A stretch of DNA of 64,000 nucleotides, taken from Hamadaea sp013361475. Lineage in GTDB: Bacteria > Actinomycetota > Actinomycetes > Mycobacteriales > Micromonosporaceae. A model generated the notes under the pieces. That model had not been told where the DNA came from. It did no database searches and was given only the letters and a program-made list of their open reading frames with translations. Location of the stretch: positions 310,001 to 374,000 of the forward strand of contig NZ_JBFAHM010000002.1 of assembly GCF_040654195.1 (NCBI RefSeq). The letters are read 5' to 3'. Position 1 is the stretch's first letter. Every line of letters begins with the position of its first letter. Shown here piece after piece: positions 1-8,817 of the stretch. Made by a program: the position numbers and the translations under genes.

Positions 1-2279
1 CGTACCTGAAGTTCGTGGACGCCGACCGGCTGCTGCACACCTTCCGGCTCAACTACGGGCTCTCCTCGACCGCCACCGCGTGCGGCGGCTGGGAGTCGCC
101 GACGACCGAGCTGCGCGGGCACTCCACCGGCCATCTGCTGACTGGACTCGCCCAGTCGTACGCGAACACCGGTGACGCGGCGTTCAAGACCAAGGGCGAC
201 TACATCGTCGGCGTACTCGCGCAATGCCAGGCGCGGGCCACGACGGTCGGCTTCAACACCGGTTTCCTGTCGGCGTTCCCCGAGAGCTTCATCGATCGCG
301 TCGAGGCCCGGCAGTCGGTGTGGGCGCCGTACTACACGCTGCACAAGATCATGGCCGGGTTGCTGGACATGCACCTGCTGGCCGGCAACGCGCAAGCGCT
401 GACGGTGCTGACCGCGATGGCGGCCTGGGTGAAGTTCCGGATGGACCGGCTCACCCAGACCCAGCGACAGAACATGCTCGACACCGAGTTCGGCGGCATG
501 AACGAGGTGCTGGCCAACCTCTACCAGGTCACCGGCGACGCAAACCACTTGGCGACGGCGCAGTACTTCGATCACGCCGAGATCTTCGACCCGCTGGCGA
601 GCAACACCGACGCGCTGAACGGCTACCACGCCAACACCCAGATCCCGAAGGCGATCGGCGCGATCCGCGAGTACCACGCGACCGGCACCACGCGGTACCG
701 CGACATCGCCGTCAACTTCTGGGACATCGTCGTCGGCCACCACACCTATGTCATCGGCGGCAACTCCGACGGGGAGTACTTCAAGGCCCCGGACCGGATC
801 GCCGGCCAGTTGTCGGACAGCACCTGCGAGGTCTGCAACTCCTACAACATGCTCAAGCTGACCCGGCAGCTGTTCTTCACCAACCCGGCTCGGCTGGACT
901 ACCTGGAGTACTACGAGCGGACCCTCTGGAACCAGATGCTCGGCGAGCAGGATCCCGACTCCGCGCACGGGTTCGTCACCTACTACACGCCGCTGCGGGC
1001 GGGCGGGATCAAGACCTACAGCAACGACTACAACGACTTCACGTGCGACCACGGCACCGGCATGGAGACGCACACGAAGTTCGCCGACACGATCTACTTC
1101 CATGACAACGCGAACACGATCTTCGTCAACCTGTTCGTAGCGTCCACTGTGAACTGGGCCGCGAAGGGCGTGACGATCCGCCAGGACACCAGCTTCCCCG
1201 AATCCAACACCACGAGCCTGACCGTCACGGGGAACGCCGCGTTCACGCTGAAGCTGCGCGTACCCTCCTGGGCGACCGGAGCGACGGTGACCTTGAACGG
1301 AACCGCGGTCGCGGCCACCCCCGGAACCCAGGTCGCCATCACGCGGACCTGGACCACCGGGGATGTCGTGGCCATGACGATGCCGATGGCCCTGACCCGG
1401 TCGGCCGCGCCGGACAGCGCGACCACCCAGGCGGTGAAGATCGGGCCGATCGTGCTCGCGGGCGCCTACGGGACGACCAACCTGTCGGCGCTGCCGACGC
1501 TGAACCCGTCGACCATCACCGCGACCTCGACGCCGTTGCAGTACACGGCGACCGCGAGCACCGGCACGGTCACGCTGCTGCCGTTCTACAAGATGCACCA
1601 CCAGCGGTACACGGTGTACTGGAACATCAGCTCGACGCAGCCGTTGCCCGAGTTCGTGGCCTGGTACAAGTTCGACGAGGCCAGCGGCACGTCGGCCGCC
1701 GACGCGACCGGCAACGGCAAGACCGCGACGCTGTCCGGCGGTACCGCCTGGGTCACCGGGCGCAGCGGCAACGCCGTGGACCTCAACGGCTCGACCGGCT
1801 ACGTCACGCTGCCGTCCGGCATTCTGGCCGGTGCGGCCGCCACGACGATCGCGACCTGGGTCCGCATCGACACGCTGTCGACCTGGTCCCGGCTGTTCGA
1901 CTTCGGCAGCAGCACGTCGGTCAACATGTTCCTGACGCCGCGCAGCAGCTCCGGCACCGCCCGGTTCGCCATCACGACCAGCGGTTCGGGCGGCGAACAG
2001 CGGATCAACGCGCCGGCCGCGCTGCCCACCGGCGCGTGGACACACGTCGCGGTCACCCTCAACGGCGCGGTCGGCATCCTCTACGTCAACGGCGCCGAGG
2101 TCGCCCGCAGCACCGGGCTGACCCTGACCCCGGCGAGCCTGGGCAGCACCACCGCCAACCGGATCGGCCGCTCCCAGTACGCCGACCCCTACCTCGACGG
2201 CGCGGTCGACGGACTGCGCCTCTACAGCCGTGCCCTGAGCGCGAGCGAGATCGCCGCGCTGTACACGTCGGGCACCTGA
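1..2279 (+). CDS. GH127-type (DUF1680) secreted glycosidase with C-terminal LamG domain, 5' end missing
   Basis: The reading frame is already open at base 3, so the gene starts upstream and the signal peptide is not visible. About the first 510 visible residues match the beta-L-arabinofuranosidase (GH127/DUF1680) fold, with the family phrases RLLHTFRLNYGL, ELRGHSTGHLL, NMLKLTR and GTGMETHTKF. The E-x-C zinc motif is present in CEVCNSYN. The paired Cys that normally carries the nucleophile reads TCDHGTG, so only one Cys of the pair remains. Residues from about 545 (FVAWYKFDEASGTSAADATG) form a LamG/concanavalin-like carbohydrate-binding domain running to the stop. The likely role is extracellular removal of arabinofuranose from plant polymers or glycoproteins. 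The next gene downstream is also a secreted glycosidase-like protein. The fold assignment is strong; the exact substrate is inferred. Confidence 0.88.
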   Translation, partial: YLKFVDADRLLHTFRLNYGLSSTATACGGWESPTTELRGHSTGHLLTGLAQSYANTGDAAFKTKGDYIVGVLAQCQARATTVGFNTGFLSAFPESFIDRVEARQSVWAPYYTLHKIMAGLLDMHLLAGNAQALTVLTAMAAWVKFRMDRLTQTQRQNMLDTEFGGMNEVLANLYQVTGDANHLATAQYFDHAEIFDPLASNTDALNGYHANTQIPKAIGAIREYHATGTTRYRDIAVNFWDIVVGHHTYVIGGNSDGEYFKAPDRIAGQLSDSTCEVCNSYNMLKLTRQLFFTNPARLDYLEYYERTLWNQMLGEQDPDSAHGFVTYYTPLRAGGIKTYSNDYNDFTCDHGTGMETHTKFADTIYFHDNANTIFVNLFVASTVNWAAKGVTIRQDTSFPESNTTSLTVTGNAAFTLKLRVPSWATGATVTLNGTAVAATPGTQVAITRTWTTGDVVAMTMPMALTRSAAPDSATTQAVKIGPIVLAGAYGTTNLSALPTLNPSTITATSTPLQYTATASTGTVTLLPFYKMHHQRYTVYWNISSTQPLPEFVAWYKFDEASGTSAADATGNGKTATLSGGTAWVTGRSGNAVDLNGSTGYVTLPSGILAGAAATTIATWVRIDTLSTWSRLFDFGSSTSVNMFLTPRSSSGTARFAITTSGSGGEQRINAPAALPTGAWTHVAVTLNGAVGILYVNGAEVARSTGLTLTPASLGSTTANRIGRSQYADPYLDGAVDGLRLYSRALSASEIAALYTSGT

Positions 2280-2287
2280 GCCCCGGC

Positions 2288-2326
2288 GGGCGGTGGCGGG
2301 ATGTACCCGGCATCCCACCGCCGCCC
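2288..2326 (+). terminator. Hairpin after the GH127 gene
   Basis: A 16-bp stem with one mismatch and one G-T pair, and a 7-base loop, starts 9 bases after the stop codon. There is no T-tract, which is usual for high-GC actinobacterial terminators. It probably separates transcription of the two glycosidase genes. Confidence 0.6.
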
Positions 2327-2383
2327 GTCGGTTGTCCCCCCACCCCCGCACCCCCACCACGACGTCATCAGGAGGTGACGCGC

Positions 2384-5300
2384 ATGGGCTCCACCGGCAC
2401 CACCTTCCGGCGCCGCGTCGCGGCTTTCACGGTAGCGACGCTAGGCGCAGCATTGCTGACCGCGCAGCCGACGCCCGGCTACGCCGCCCAGACCATCGGC
2501 CTGCCGACCTTCACCGGACCGGCGATTCCGGCCGCACCGGTCGGCTACACCACCGGCAACATGATGCAGGCGATCTACAACGCGGAGAGCGGCGGCACCG
2601 ACTTCTGGATGGACCGGCTGCTGTCCCGCAGCGGCGGCAGCGACCCGGCCGACGCCGACGGCGCCATCCTCATGACCCGGGGCCGCGCCCTGTTCATGAA
2701 GACGTACAGCCCCGGCACGATGGGCTTCGCCGGGCACGTCGCGTACTGGGAGAGCATCAGCGACAACAACGCGTACACGATCACGGCGAGCCCGGGGACG
2801 TTCTCCGAGCAGCCCTCGCAGCGCTGGCAGGCGCCCTCCTACTCGAAGAACGTCTTCACCAGCGGCTCGATCACGATCACCCAGCAGAAGTTCATCACCA
2901 ACAACAACGTCGCGGTGACGAACCTGTCGATCACCAACTCCGGATCGTCCTCGACCACGCTGACCCTGCGCGCGGTCTCCCCGTACGCCACCAGCGGCAG
3001 CGGCAGCGAGCTGACCGGTTCGACCGGGGTGAAGAACAGCCTGACGACGCTGACCACGAGGCTGACCGGCGACGGGTTCACCGTCTCTAGTGGAGGGTTG
3101 AACCGCTCGATCACGATCGGCGCCGGGGCCACCGCCACGGCGAAGGTCGTCATGGGGTTCATCGCCACCGAGATCCCGGAGTCGTCCGCCGAGTACAGCG
3201 CCTACGCCGGGTACTCGAACGCCACCGCGTTCGCCACCCACGTCCGGGCGTACAACAAGTGGTGGGCGGACAACATCCCCTACTTCGACTCGCCCGAGCC
3301 GGCGCTCAAGAAGAACTACTACTACCGCTGGTGGCTCATGCGGTTCAACAACCTCGACGCGGACATCCCCGGGCAGACCTACCAGTTCCCGATCTCCGTC
3401 GAGGGTGCACTGGGCTACAACAACGCGATCGTGCTCACCCAGCCGATGCACATCGACGACCTGAAATACCTCCGCACACCCCTGTACGCCTACGGCGACT
3501 GGTTGTCGGCCGGGCAGGTCAGCAAGGGCGGCCGGTTCGTCGACAACCCGGGCGACCCGGAGAACTGGTCCAACAGTTACACCCAGTACATCGCCGAGGC
3601 GGCCTGGAAGAGCTACCAGATCCACGGCGGCCAGCCGGCGATCGCGGCCAACCTCGCCAAGTACGCCGAAGGCGACGTCAAAGGCCAGCTCGCCTACTAC
3701 GACACCAACAACAACAAGCTCATCGAGTACGACTGGGGCGCCCTGACGGGCAACGACGCCGACGCGGTCTCCTTCGACTGGCGGTCCGGCAAGATGGACC
3801 GGGGCGAGTCGGCGTACCAGTACAGCGGCGCGCTCGCCGCGGCGGCGGCGTACGAGGCGGCGGGCAACACGGCCAAGGCGGCCGAGATGCGCCAGCTGGC
3901 CACCGACATCGGCAACGCCATCGTGAACGTGTTGTGGAACCCCAGCCACAACTTGTTCGAGAACCGGATGGTCTCCGACGGGGCGTTCAACCCCTGGAAG
4001 GAGATCAACATCTACTATCCGTTCGCGGTCAACGCGATCCCGAACACCACCACCTACAAGCAGGCGCTGCGCCTGTTCGACGACCCGGCGCAGTACCCCA
4101 TCTTCCCGTTCTACACGGCCAACCAGGCCGACAAGGCGGCCGCCGGGACGGGCAGCAACAACTTCTCCACCATCAACTCGACCGTCCAGTTCCGGCTGAT
4201 CAGCTCGGTCCTCCGCAACTACCCCAACTCGTGGATCACCGCCGACTGGTACAAGAAGCTCCTGTACTGGAACGCGTACGCCCAATACGTCAACGGGAAC
4301 ACGGCGTACCCGGACGCCAACGAGTTCTGGGCCAACTGGAACGGCTCGTCGATCACCTACCGCTCCTGGATCCACCACAACATCCTCGGCAGCGCCAACT
4401 GGACGATGATCGAGGACGTCGCGGGTCTGCGGCCGCGTAACGACGCCAAGGTGGAGCTGTCGCCGATCAACATCGGCTGGAGCCACTTCACCGTCAACAA
4501 CATCCGCTACCGCAACGCCGACCTGAGCATCGTCTGGGACGACCCGGCCGACGGCGTGGTGCGGTACCCCGGCGTACCCGAGGGCTACTCCATCTTCATC
4601 AACGGCTCGCGGGTCGCCACCGTGAACTCGCTGGTCCCGTTCATCTGGGACCCGGCGACCGGCGCGGTCACCACCTCCGGCAGCGTCAGCTACAACACGT
4701 CCTACTCGTCGCTCCAGGCGCCCAACCAGGTCGTCCAGAGCGACGCGCGGGTCCTCGACGAGCTGGCCAAGGCCGGCGTCGACACCACCGTCCCGGCCCT
4801 GACCAACCTCGCCACCGGCGCGACGGTCAGCGCCTCCTACACCGGCTCCGGCACCAGCACCTCGGCCGCCGTCGACGGCTTCCCCATCAACGAGCCCTAC
4901 TGGGGCGCGGGCGGCTCGCCGAACAGCCAGGACTGGTACGAGGTCAACTTCGGCACCACGCGAACGCTCAACGAGGTCCGGCTCTATTTCAAAGACAGCC
5001 GGCCCGCCTCGTCGACCTATCGCGCTCCGTCGTCCTACGACATCCAGTACTACACCGGGTCCGCCTGGGTCAGCGTCCCCAGCCAGGCCAAGTCGCCGGG
5101 CGCGCCCCGCGCCAACTACAACCTGGTGACCTTCCCGGCCATCAGTGCCCAGCGGGTACGCGTACTGGCGACCAACGCGTCCGGCGCCAAGACCGGCCTC
5201 ACCGAGGTCAAGATCTTCAACCGCGGTGGTACGCAGCCGCCGCCGAATTCCAACCTCGCCTTGTCGGCAGGACCCGTCTGCAGTTACACGTCGTCCTGGG

Positions 5301-5686
5301 AAAGCTGCGCGGCCGTCAACAACGGCGATGAGCCCACCAGCTCGAACTACGGCGGCACGAACCAGGGCAACCGCTGGGGCACCTGGCCGGAGACCGGTAC
5401 GCAGTGGGCCGAACTGCAGTGGTCGGCCGCCCAGTCGGTCAGCCGGGCGCAGGTCTACTTCTTCGACGACGACCAGGGCATCGACATGCCGTCTGCGTGG
5501 AAGCTGCAGTACTGGAACGGTTCCGCGTACGCCGACGTGCCGGGGGCGAGCGCGTACACGCTCACCAAGAACGCGTACAACACGGTCACCTTCACCGGCG
5601 TCTCGACCACCCGGTTGCGGGTCGTGCTGACCGCGACCGGTACGTCTTCGCTCGGGCTGCTGGAGGTGAAGGCCTTCACGTCCTGA
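2384..5686 (+). CDS. Secreted MGH1-like (alpha/alpha)6 glycoside hydrolase with two F5/8 type C domains
   Basis: This is a 1,100-residue secreted protein. The ATG at 2384 follows a strong ribosome binding site (AGGAGGTGA at 2370-2378); longer in-frame extensions upstream lack one. Residues 1-35 are an export signal with FRRRVAAF followed by a hydrophobic stretch and GYAA. The centre (roughly 270-720) resembles the MGH1-like/GH63-type barrel, with motifs such as YYYRWWLMRF, SVEGALGYNN and TYRSWIHHNILG. Two discoidin-like F5/8C carbohydrate-binding domains follow, at about 802-940 (LTNLATGATVSASYTGSG) and about 961-1100 (NLALSAGPVCSYTSSWES). The domain set indicates binding and hydrolysis of an insoluble or complex glycan outside the cell. 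Pairing with the GH127 gene suggests a shared arabinose-containing or plant substrate. Linkage specificity cannot be read from the sequence. Confidence 0.85.
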   Translation: MGSTGTTFRRRVAAFTVATLGAALLTAQPTPGYAAQTIGLPTFTGPAIPAAPVGYTTGNMMQAIYNAESGGTDFWMDRLLSRSGGSDPADADGAILMTRGRALFMKTYSPGTMGFAGHVAYWESISDNNAYTITASPGTFSEQPSQRWQAPSYSKNVFTSGSITITQQKFITNNNVAVTNLSITNSGSSSTTLTLRAVSPYATSGSGSELTGSTGVKNSLTTLTTRLTGDGFTVSSGGLNRSITIGAGATATAKVVMGFIATEIPESSAEYSAYAGYSNATAFATHVRAYNKWWADNIPYFDSPEPALKKNYYYRWWLMRFNNLDADIPGQTYQFPISVEGALGYNNAIVLTQPMHIDDLKYLRTPLYAYGDWLSAGQVSKGGRFVDNPGDPENWSNSYTQYIAEAAWKSYQIHGGQPAIAANLAKYAEGDVKGQLAYYDTNNNKLIEYDWGALTGNDADAVSFDWRSGKMDRGESAYQYSGALAAAAAYEAAGNTAKAAEMRQLATDIGNAIVNVLWNPSHNLFENRMVSDGAFNPWKEINIYYPFAVNAIPNTTTYKQALRLFDDPAQYPIFPFYTANQADKAAAGTGSNNFSTINSTVQFRLISSVLRNYPNSWITADWYKKLLYWNAYAQYVNGNTAYPDANEFWANWNGSSITYRSWIHHNILGSANWTMIEDVAGLRPRNDAKVELSPINIGWSHFTVNNIRYRNADLSIVWDDPADGVVRYPGVPEGYSIFINGSRVATVNSLVPFIWDPATGAVTTSGSVSYNTSYSSLQAPNQVVQSDARVLDELAKAGVDTTVPALTNLATGATVSASYTGSGTSTSAAVDGFPINEPYWGAGGSPNSQDWYEVNFGTTRTLNEVRLYFKDSRPASSTYRAPSSYDIQYYTGSAWVSVPSQAKSPGAPRANYNLVTFPAISAQRVRVLATNASGAKTGLTEVKIFNRGGTQPPPNSNLALSAGPVCSYTSSWESCAAVNNGDEPTSSNYGGTNQGNRWGTWPETGTQWAELQWSAAQSVSRAQVYFFDDDQGIDMPSAWKLQYWNGSAYADVPGASAYTLTKNAYNTVTFTGVSTTRLRVVLTATGTSSLGLLEVKAFTS

Positions 5687-5700
5687 GCATCCGCCGCATG

Positions 5701-5725
5701 CCCCGCGCCTCGCCGAGGCGCGGGG
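5701..5725 (+). terminator. GC-rich hairpin terminator
   Basis: A perfect 11-bp stem (CCCCGCGCCTC with GAGGCGCGGGG) and a 3-base loop lie 14 bases after the stop of the MGH1-like gene. It separates this gene from pepN. Confidence 0.75.
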
Positions 5726-5782
5726 CTTCCCGCGAGTGCGGCCGATCAACTAGGTTGGCGGGAACCAGGACGGGGAGGCGAC

Positions 5783-8332
5783 GTGGCCGCGATTCGCAAC
5801 ATCACGCAGACGGAGGCCGTCGAGCGGGCCGCCGGGCTCGAGGTGGCGCACTACGACATCCAGCTGGATCTGACCGACGGCGCCGGTGGTCCCGGCGAGG
5901 GGACGTTCCGGTCCCGGACCGAGGTCACCTTCCACTGCCGGGGCACCGAGGCGGTCATCGACCTGGCCGCCGAGCGGCTGATCGAGGTCGCCTTGAACGG
6001 GCAGCCGCAGCCACTGGAGTTCGACTCCGTGAAGGGCTACCCCCTCGAAACCGAGTTCGGCGGGAACTTCCTGGTCGTGGAGGCGGAGTTCGCGTACTCG
6101 ACGAGCGGGCAGGGCCTGCACCGGGCGGTCGACCCGGTCGACGGCGAGGTCTACGTCTACTCCTCGTTCTGCCCGGCCGAGGGCCAGCGCGCATTCGCCT
6201 GCTTCGACCAGCCCGACCTGAAGGCCGAGTTCACCTGGCACGTCACCGTCCCCGGCCACTGGCTGGTGACCTCGACGATGCCGATCGACCAGGTCACGCC
6301 GTTGGACAACGGCGCCAAAGTCGTGCATTTCCAGCGTTCCCCGAAGATGAGCAGCTATGTCGCCGCGGTCTGCGCCGGCCCGTTCCACGAGGTACGCGAC
6401 GAGCACGACGGCATCGATCTGGGCCTCTACTGCCGGGCGTCGGTCGCGGAGCACCTGGACCCGGAGGAGTTCCTCGACGTCACGAAGAAGGGCCTGGACC
6501 ACTTCCAGTCGGCCTTCGGCGTCCGCTATCCCCTGCCGAAGTACGACCAGATCCTGCTGCCCGAGTACAACATGGGCGCGATGGAGAACTTCGGCTGCAT
6601 CACGTTCTCCGAGGAACTCTGCCTGTTCCGGTCGAAGGCCACCGACGTCGAGTACGAGTGGCGCGCGATGGTCATCATGCACGAGATGGCGCACATGTGG
6701 TTCGGCGACCTGGTCACCCTGCGCTGGTGGGACGACCTGTGGCTGAACGAGTCGTTCGCCGACTGGGCCGGCTACTGGGCCACCACGAGCGTCACCCGGC
6801 ACACCGGCGCCTGGGCCACCTTCCTCGCCACCGCCAAGGCCGAGGCGTACCGGCAGGATCAGCTCTCCTCCACGCACCCCATCTACACCGAGGTGCCGGA
6901 CACGCTGGCCACCGAGAGCAACTTCGACGCGATCACCTACTCCAAGGGCGCCAGCGTCCTCAAGCAGCTCGTGGCGTACGTGGGTGAGGAGACGTTCCTG
7001 CGGGCCGTCCGGTCCCACCTCACCGAGCACGCCTGGGGCAACGCCACCTTCGCCGACCTGTTGCGGGCGCTCGAACAGGCCAGCGGCCGGGACCTCGGCG
7101 AGTACGCGCGCCGCTGGCTGCGTACGGCGGAGGTCAACACGTTGCGCCCGGAGATCGAGGTCGACGCCGACGGCGTCTATCGCTCGGTCGTCATCGCGCA
7201 AGAGGCGCCGGAGAGCCACCCGACCCTACGCGACCACCGGATCGCGATCGGCCTCTATGACCTGGTGGACGGCCGGCTCGTCCGCCGGGCCCGGCTGGAG
7301 GCCGACGTCACCGGCGACCGGACCGACGTCGCCGAGCTGCGCGGCCACCGGCAGCCGGACGTGCTGCTGCTCAACGACGACGACCTCGCCTACGCCAAGG
7401 TACGCCTCGACGACCGGTCGACGCGTACGCTGCTGGAGCACCTGTCGGCGTTCCCGCACCCGATGCAACGCGCCCTGGCCTGGTCGGCGGCGTGGGACAT
7501 GGTCTGCGACGCCGAACTGCCCGCCCGTGCGTACGTCGCCCAGGTCGCCGCGAACCTGCCCGCCGAGTCCGACGCCAACCTCGCCTCCGCCGTGCTCACC
7601 AAGGCGCAGCGGGCGCTGGCACGGTTCACCGATCCGGGCTGGGCGCCGACCGGCTGGGCCACCCTCCACGACGCGACCCGGAGCGCGCTGGCCCAGACGG
7701 CGCCGGGCAGCGACCTCCAGCAGGTCTGGGCCCGCACGTACGCCGACTCGGCCCGCACGCCCGCCGACCTCGACGTGCTCTTCGGCTGGCTGCGCGGATT
7801 GGGCGTACCGGACGGGTTGGAGCTAGGCGTCGACCTGCGCTGGCACCTGGTCGAGGCGCTCGCGGCCCTCGGCGCGATCGACTCGGGCGAAATCGCCGCG
7901 GAGCTGGAGCGCGACGCCACGGCCGGCGGCCGCCAACGCGCGGCGAAGTCGGGAGCGCTGCTGCCCACCGCGGAGGCGAAGGCGGACACCTGGCGCCGGC
8001 TGACCGAGACCGGGCGGGCGAACTGGGAGGTCATGAGCCTCGGCGGCGGCTTCCAGCACACCGGCCAGGAGGAGCTGACCGCGCCCTACGCCGCCCGCTA
8101 CTTCGCCGAGGTGCAGGACGCGTACGCGGGCTTCGACGCCCAGATGGGCCTCTGGTTCGCCCGGACGACCTATCCCGGCCTGCAGATTTCCCAGGCCACG
8201 ATCGACGCCTCCGACGCCTGGCTGGCCGACCCGGATCGGCCTGCCGCACTGCGCCGGGTCGTCATGGACGGCCGCGACGGGGTCGTCCGCGCCCTGCGCG
8301 CCCGCCAGCGGGACGCCACGTCCGGAACGTGA
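5783..8332 (+). CDS. pepN: Aminopeptidase N (M1 family zinc metallopeptidase)
   Basis: This 849-residue cytosolic aminopeptidase removes N-terminal amino acids from peptides. The substrate-recognition motif GAMEN is at 265-269. The zinc site HEMAH is at 300-304, with the third ligand Glu323 in NESF, 19 residues after the HEMAH His304 as in the M1 family. The C-terminal half is the helical ERAP1_C-like domain seen in actinobacterial PepN. The GTG start at 5783 has GGGGAGG four bases upstream. No signal peptide is present. The TGA stop at 8330-8332 overlaps the first bases of a 71-bp palindromic repeat. Length and motifs match the family fully. Confidence 0.97.
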   Translation: MAAIRNITQTEAVERAAGLEVAHYDIQLDLTDGAGGPGEGTFRSRTEVTFHCRGTEAVIDLAAERLIEVALNGQPQPLEFDSVKGYPLETEFGGNFLVVEAEFAYSTSGQGLHRAVDPVDGEVYVYSSFCPAEGQRAFACFDQPDLKAEFTWHVTVPGHWLVTSTMPIDQVTPLDNGAKVVHFQRSPKMSSYVAAVCAGPFHEVRDEHDGIDLGLYCRASVAEHLDPEEFLDVTKKGLDHFQSAFGVRYPLPKYDQILLPEYNMGAMENFGCITFSEELCLFRSKATDVEYEWRAMVIMHEMAHMWFGDLVTLRWWDDLWLNESFADWAGYWATTSVTRHTGAWATFLATAKAEAYRQDQLSSTHPIYTEVPDTLATESNFDAITYSKGASVLKQLVAYVGEETFLRAVRSHLTEHAWGNATFADLLRALEQASGRDLGEYARRWLRTAEVNTLRPEIEVDADGVYRSVVIAQEAPESHPTLRDHRIAIGLYDLVDGRLVRRARLEADVTGDRTDVAELRGHRQPDVLLLNDDDLAYAKVRLDDRSTRTLLEHLSAFPHPMQRALAWSAAWDMVCDAELPARAYVAQVAANLPAESDANLASAVLTKAQRALARFTDPGWAPTGWATLHDATRSALAQTAPGSDLQQVWARTYADSARTPADLDVLFGWLRGLGVPDGLELGVDLRWHLVEALAALGAIDSGEIAAELERDATAGGRQRAAKSGALLPTAEAKADTWRRLTETGRANWEVMSLGGGFQHTGQEELTAPYAARYFAEVQDAYAGFDAQMGLWFARTTYPGLQISQATIDASDAWLADPDRPAALRRVVMDGRDGVVRALRARQRDATSGT

Positions 8333-8401
8333 TCATCGCGTCAGCCACGCTGTTTCACGCGGCGAAATGCCCGTTCTTACAGCATGGCTGACGCAGTGAT
8401 C
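8331..8401. repeat. 71-bp GATC-bounded palindrome, family A copy 1
   Basis: An imperfect inverted repeat with arms GATCATCGCGTCAGCCACGC and the complement of GATCACTGCGTCAGCCATGC. It is the same length as the copies at 38512 and 59231, but its asymmetric centre is reversed relative to them. It overlaps the pepN stop codon and could fold into a long hairpin ending pepN transcription. It is the most diverged of the three copies. Confidence 0.85.
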
Positions 8402-8446
8402 TTGCGTACGCCGCCGCAAAAGCACGCGTCAGCCCCGCCACCTGCC

Positions 8447-8452
8447 TACGCT
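8447..8452 (+). promoter_or_regulatory. -10 hexamer of a leaderless promoter
   Basis: TACGCT ends six bases before the ATG at 8459 and no ribosome binding site is present, so the mRNA probably starts at or next to the start codon. Confidence 0.5.
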
Positions 8453-8458
8453 GGCCCC

Positions 8459-8773
8459 ATGAGCGAGGCACCCGTTCATCCCGCCGTCCGGGAACTGGTC
8501 GAGGCGATCAACGTCGGCGATCGGCCCCGGTTCCTGTCGGCGCTGACGCCGGACGCCACCCTGTCCGACGACGGCACCCAGCAGGATCTCGAGGAATGGA
8601 TCGACCGCGAGATCTTCACCGTCAACGGGCACCTCGACGTCGCCGAACAGGACGCCGACGGACTGTCGCTGATCGCCCGATATCGCAACGACACCTGGGG
8701 CGAGATGCGTACGCGGTGGCGGTTCACGATCGTCGACGGCAAGATCGGCGAGATCGCCACCGGCCAAGCCTGA
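8459..8773 (+). CDS. NTF2-like (SnoaL fold) small protein
   Basis: This 104-residue protein has the cone-like NTF2/SnoaL pattern: VRELVEAINVGDRPRFLSAL, then TLSDDG, and a closing strand pair in RWRFTIVDGKIGEIATG. Such proteins bind or isomerise small hydrophobic ligands, but no substrate can be assigned here. The ATG at 8459 is chosen because TACGCT lies six bases upstream. An earlier in-frame ATG falls inside the palindromic repeat. The gene sits between the 71-bp repeat and a strong hairpin, so it is probably transcribed alone. Confidence 0.75.
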   Translation: MSEAPVHPAVRELVEAINVGDRPRFLSALTPDATLSDDGTQQDLEEWIDREIFTVNGHLDVAEQDADGLSLIARYRNDTWGEMRTRWRFTIVDGKIGEIATGQA

Positions 8774-8776
8774 CGC

Positions 8777-8811
8777 GCCCGGCCCGCCCACGCGCGGCGG
8801 GCGGGCCGGGC
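8777..8811. terminator. Bidirectional hairpin between convergent genes
   Basis: A perfect 13-bp GC stem (GCCCGGCCCGCCC and its complement) with a 9-base loop lies between the convergent NTF2-like and metalloprotease genes. It probably ends transcription from both sides. Confidence 0.8.
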
Positions 8812-8817
8812 GTCCGA

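Noticed and set aside
2441..5749. A 1,102-codon open frame on the minus strand, antisense to the MGH1-like gene
   Set aside because: It is the usual antisense shadow of a GC-rich gene: low-complexity Arg/Gly/Val-rich translation, no domain, no start signal, and complete overlap with a gene that has clear domains.
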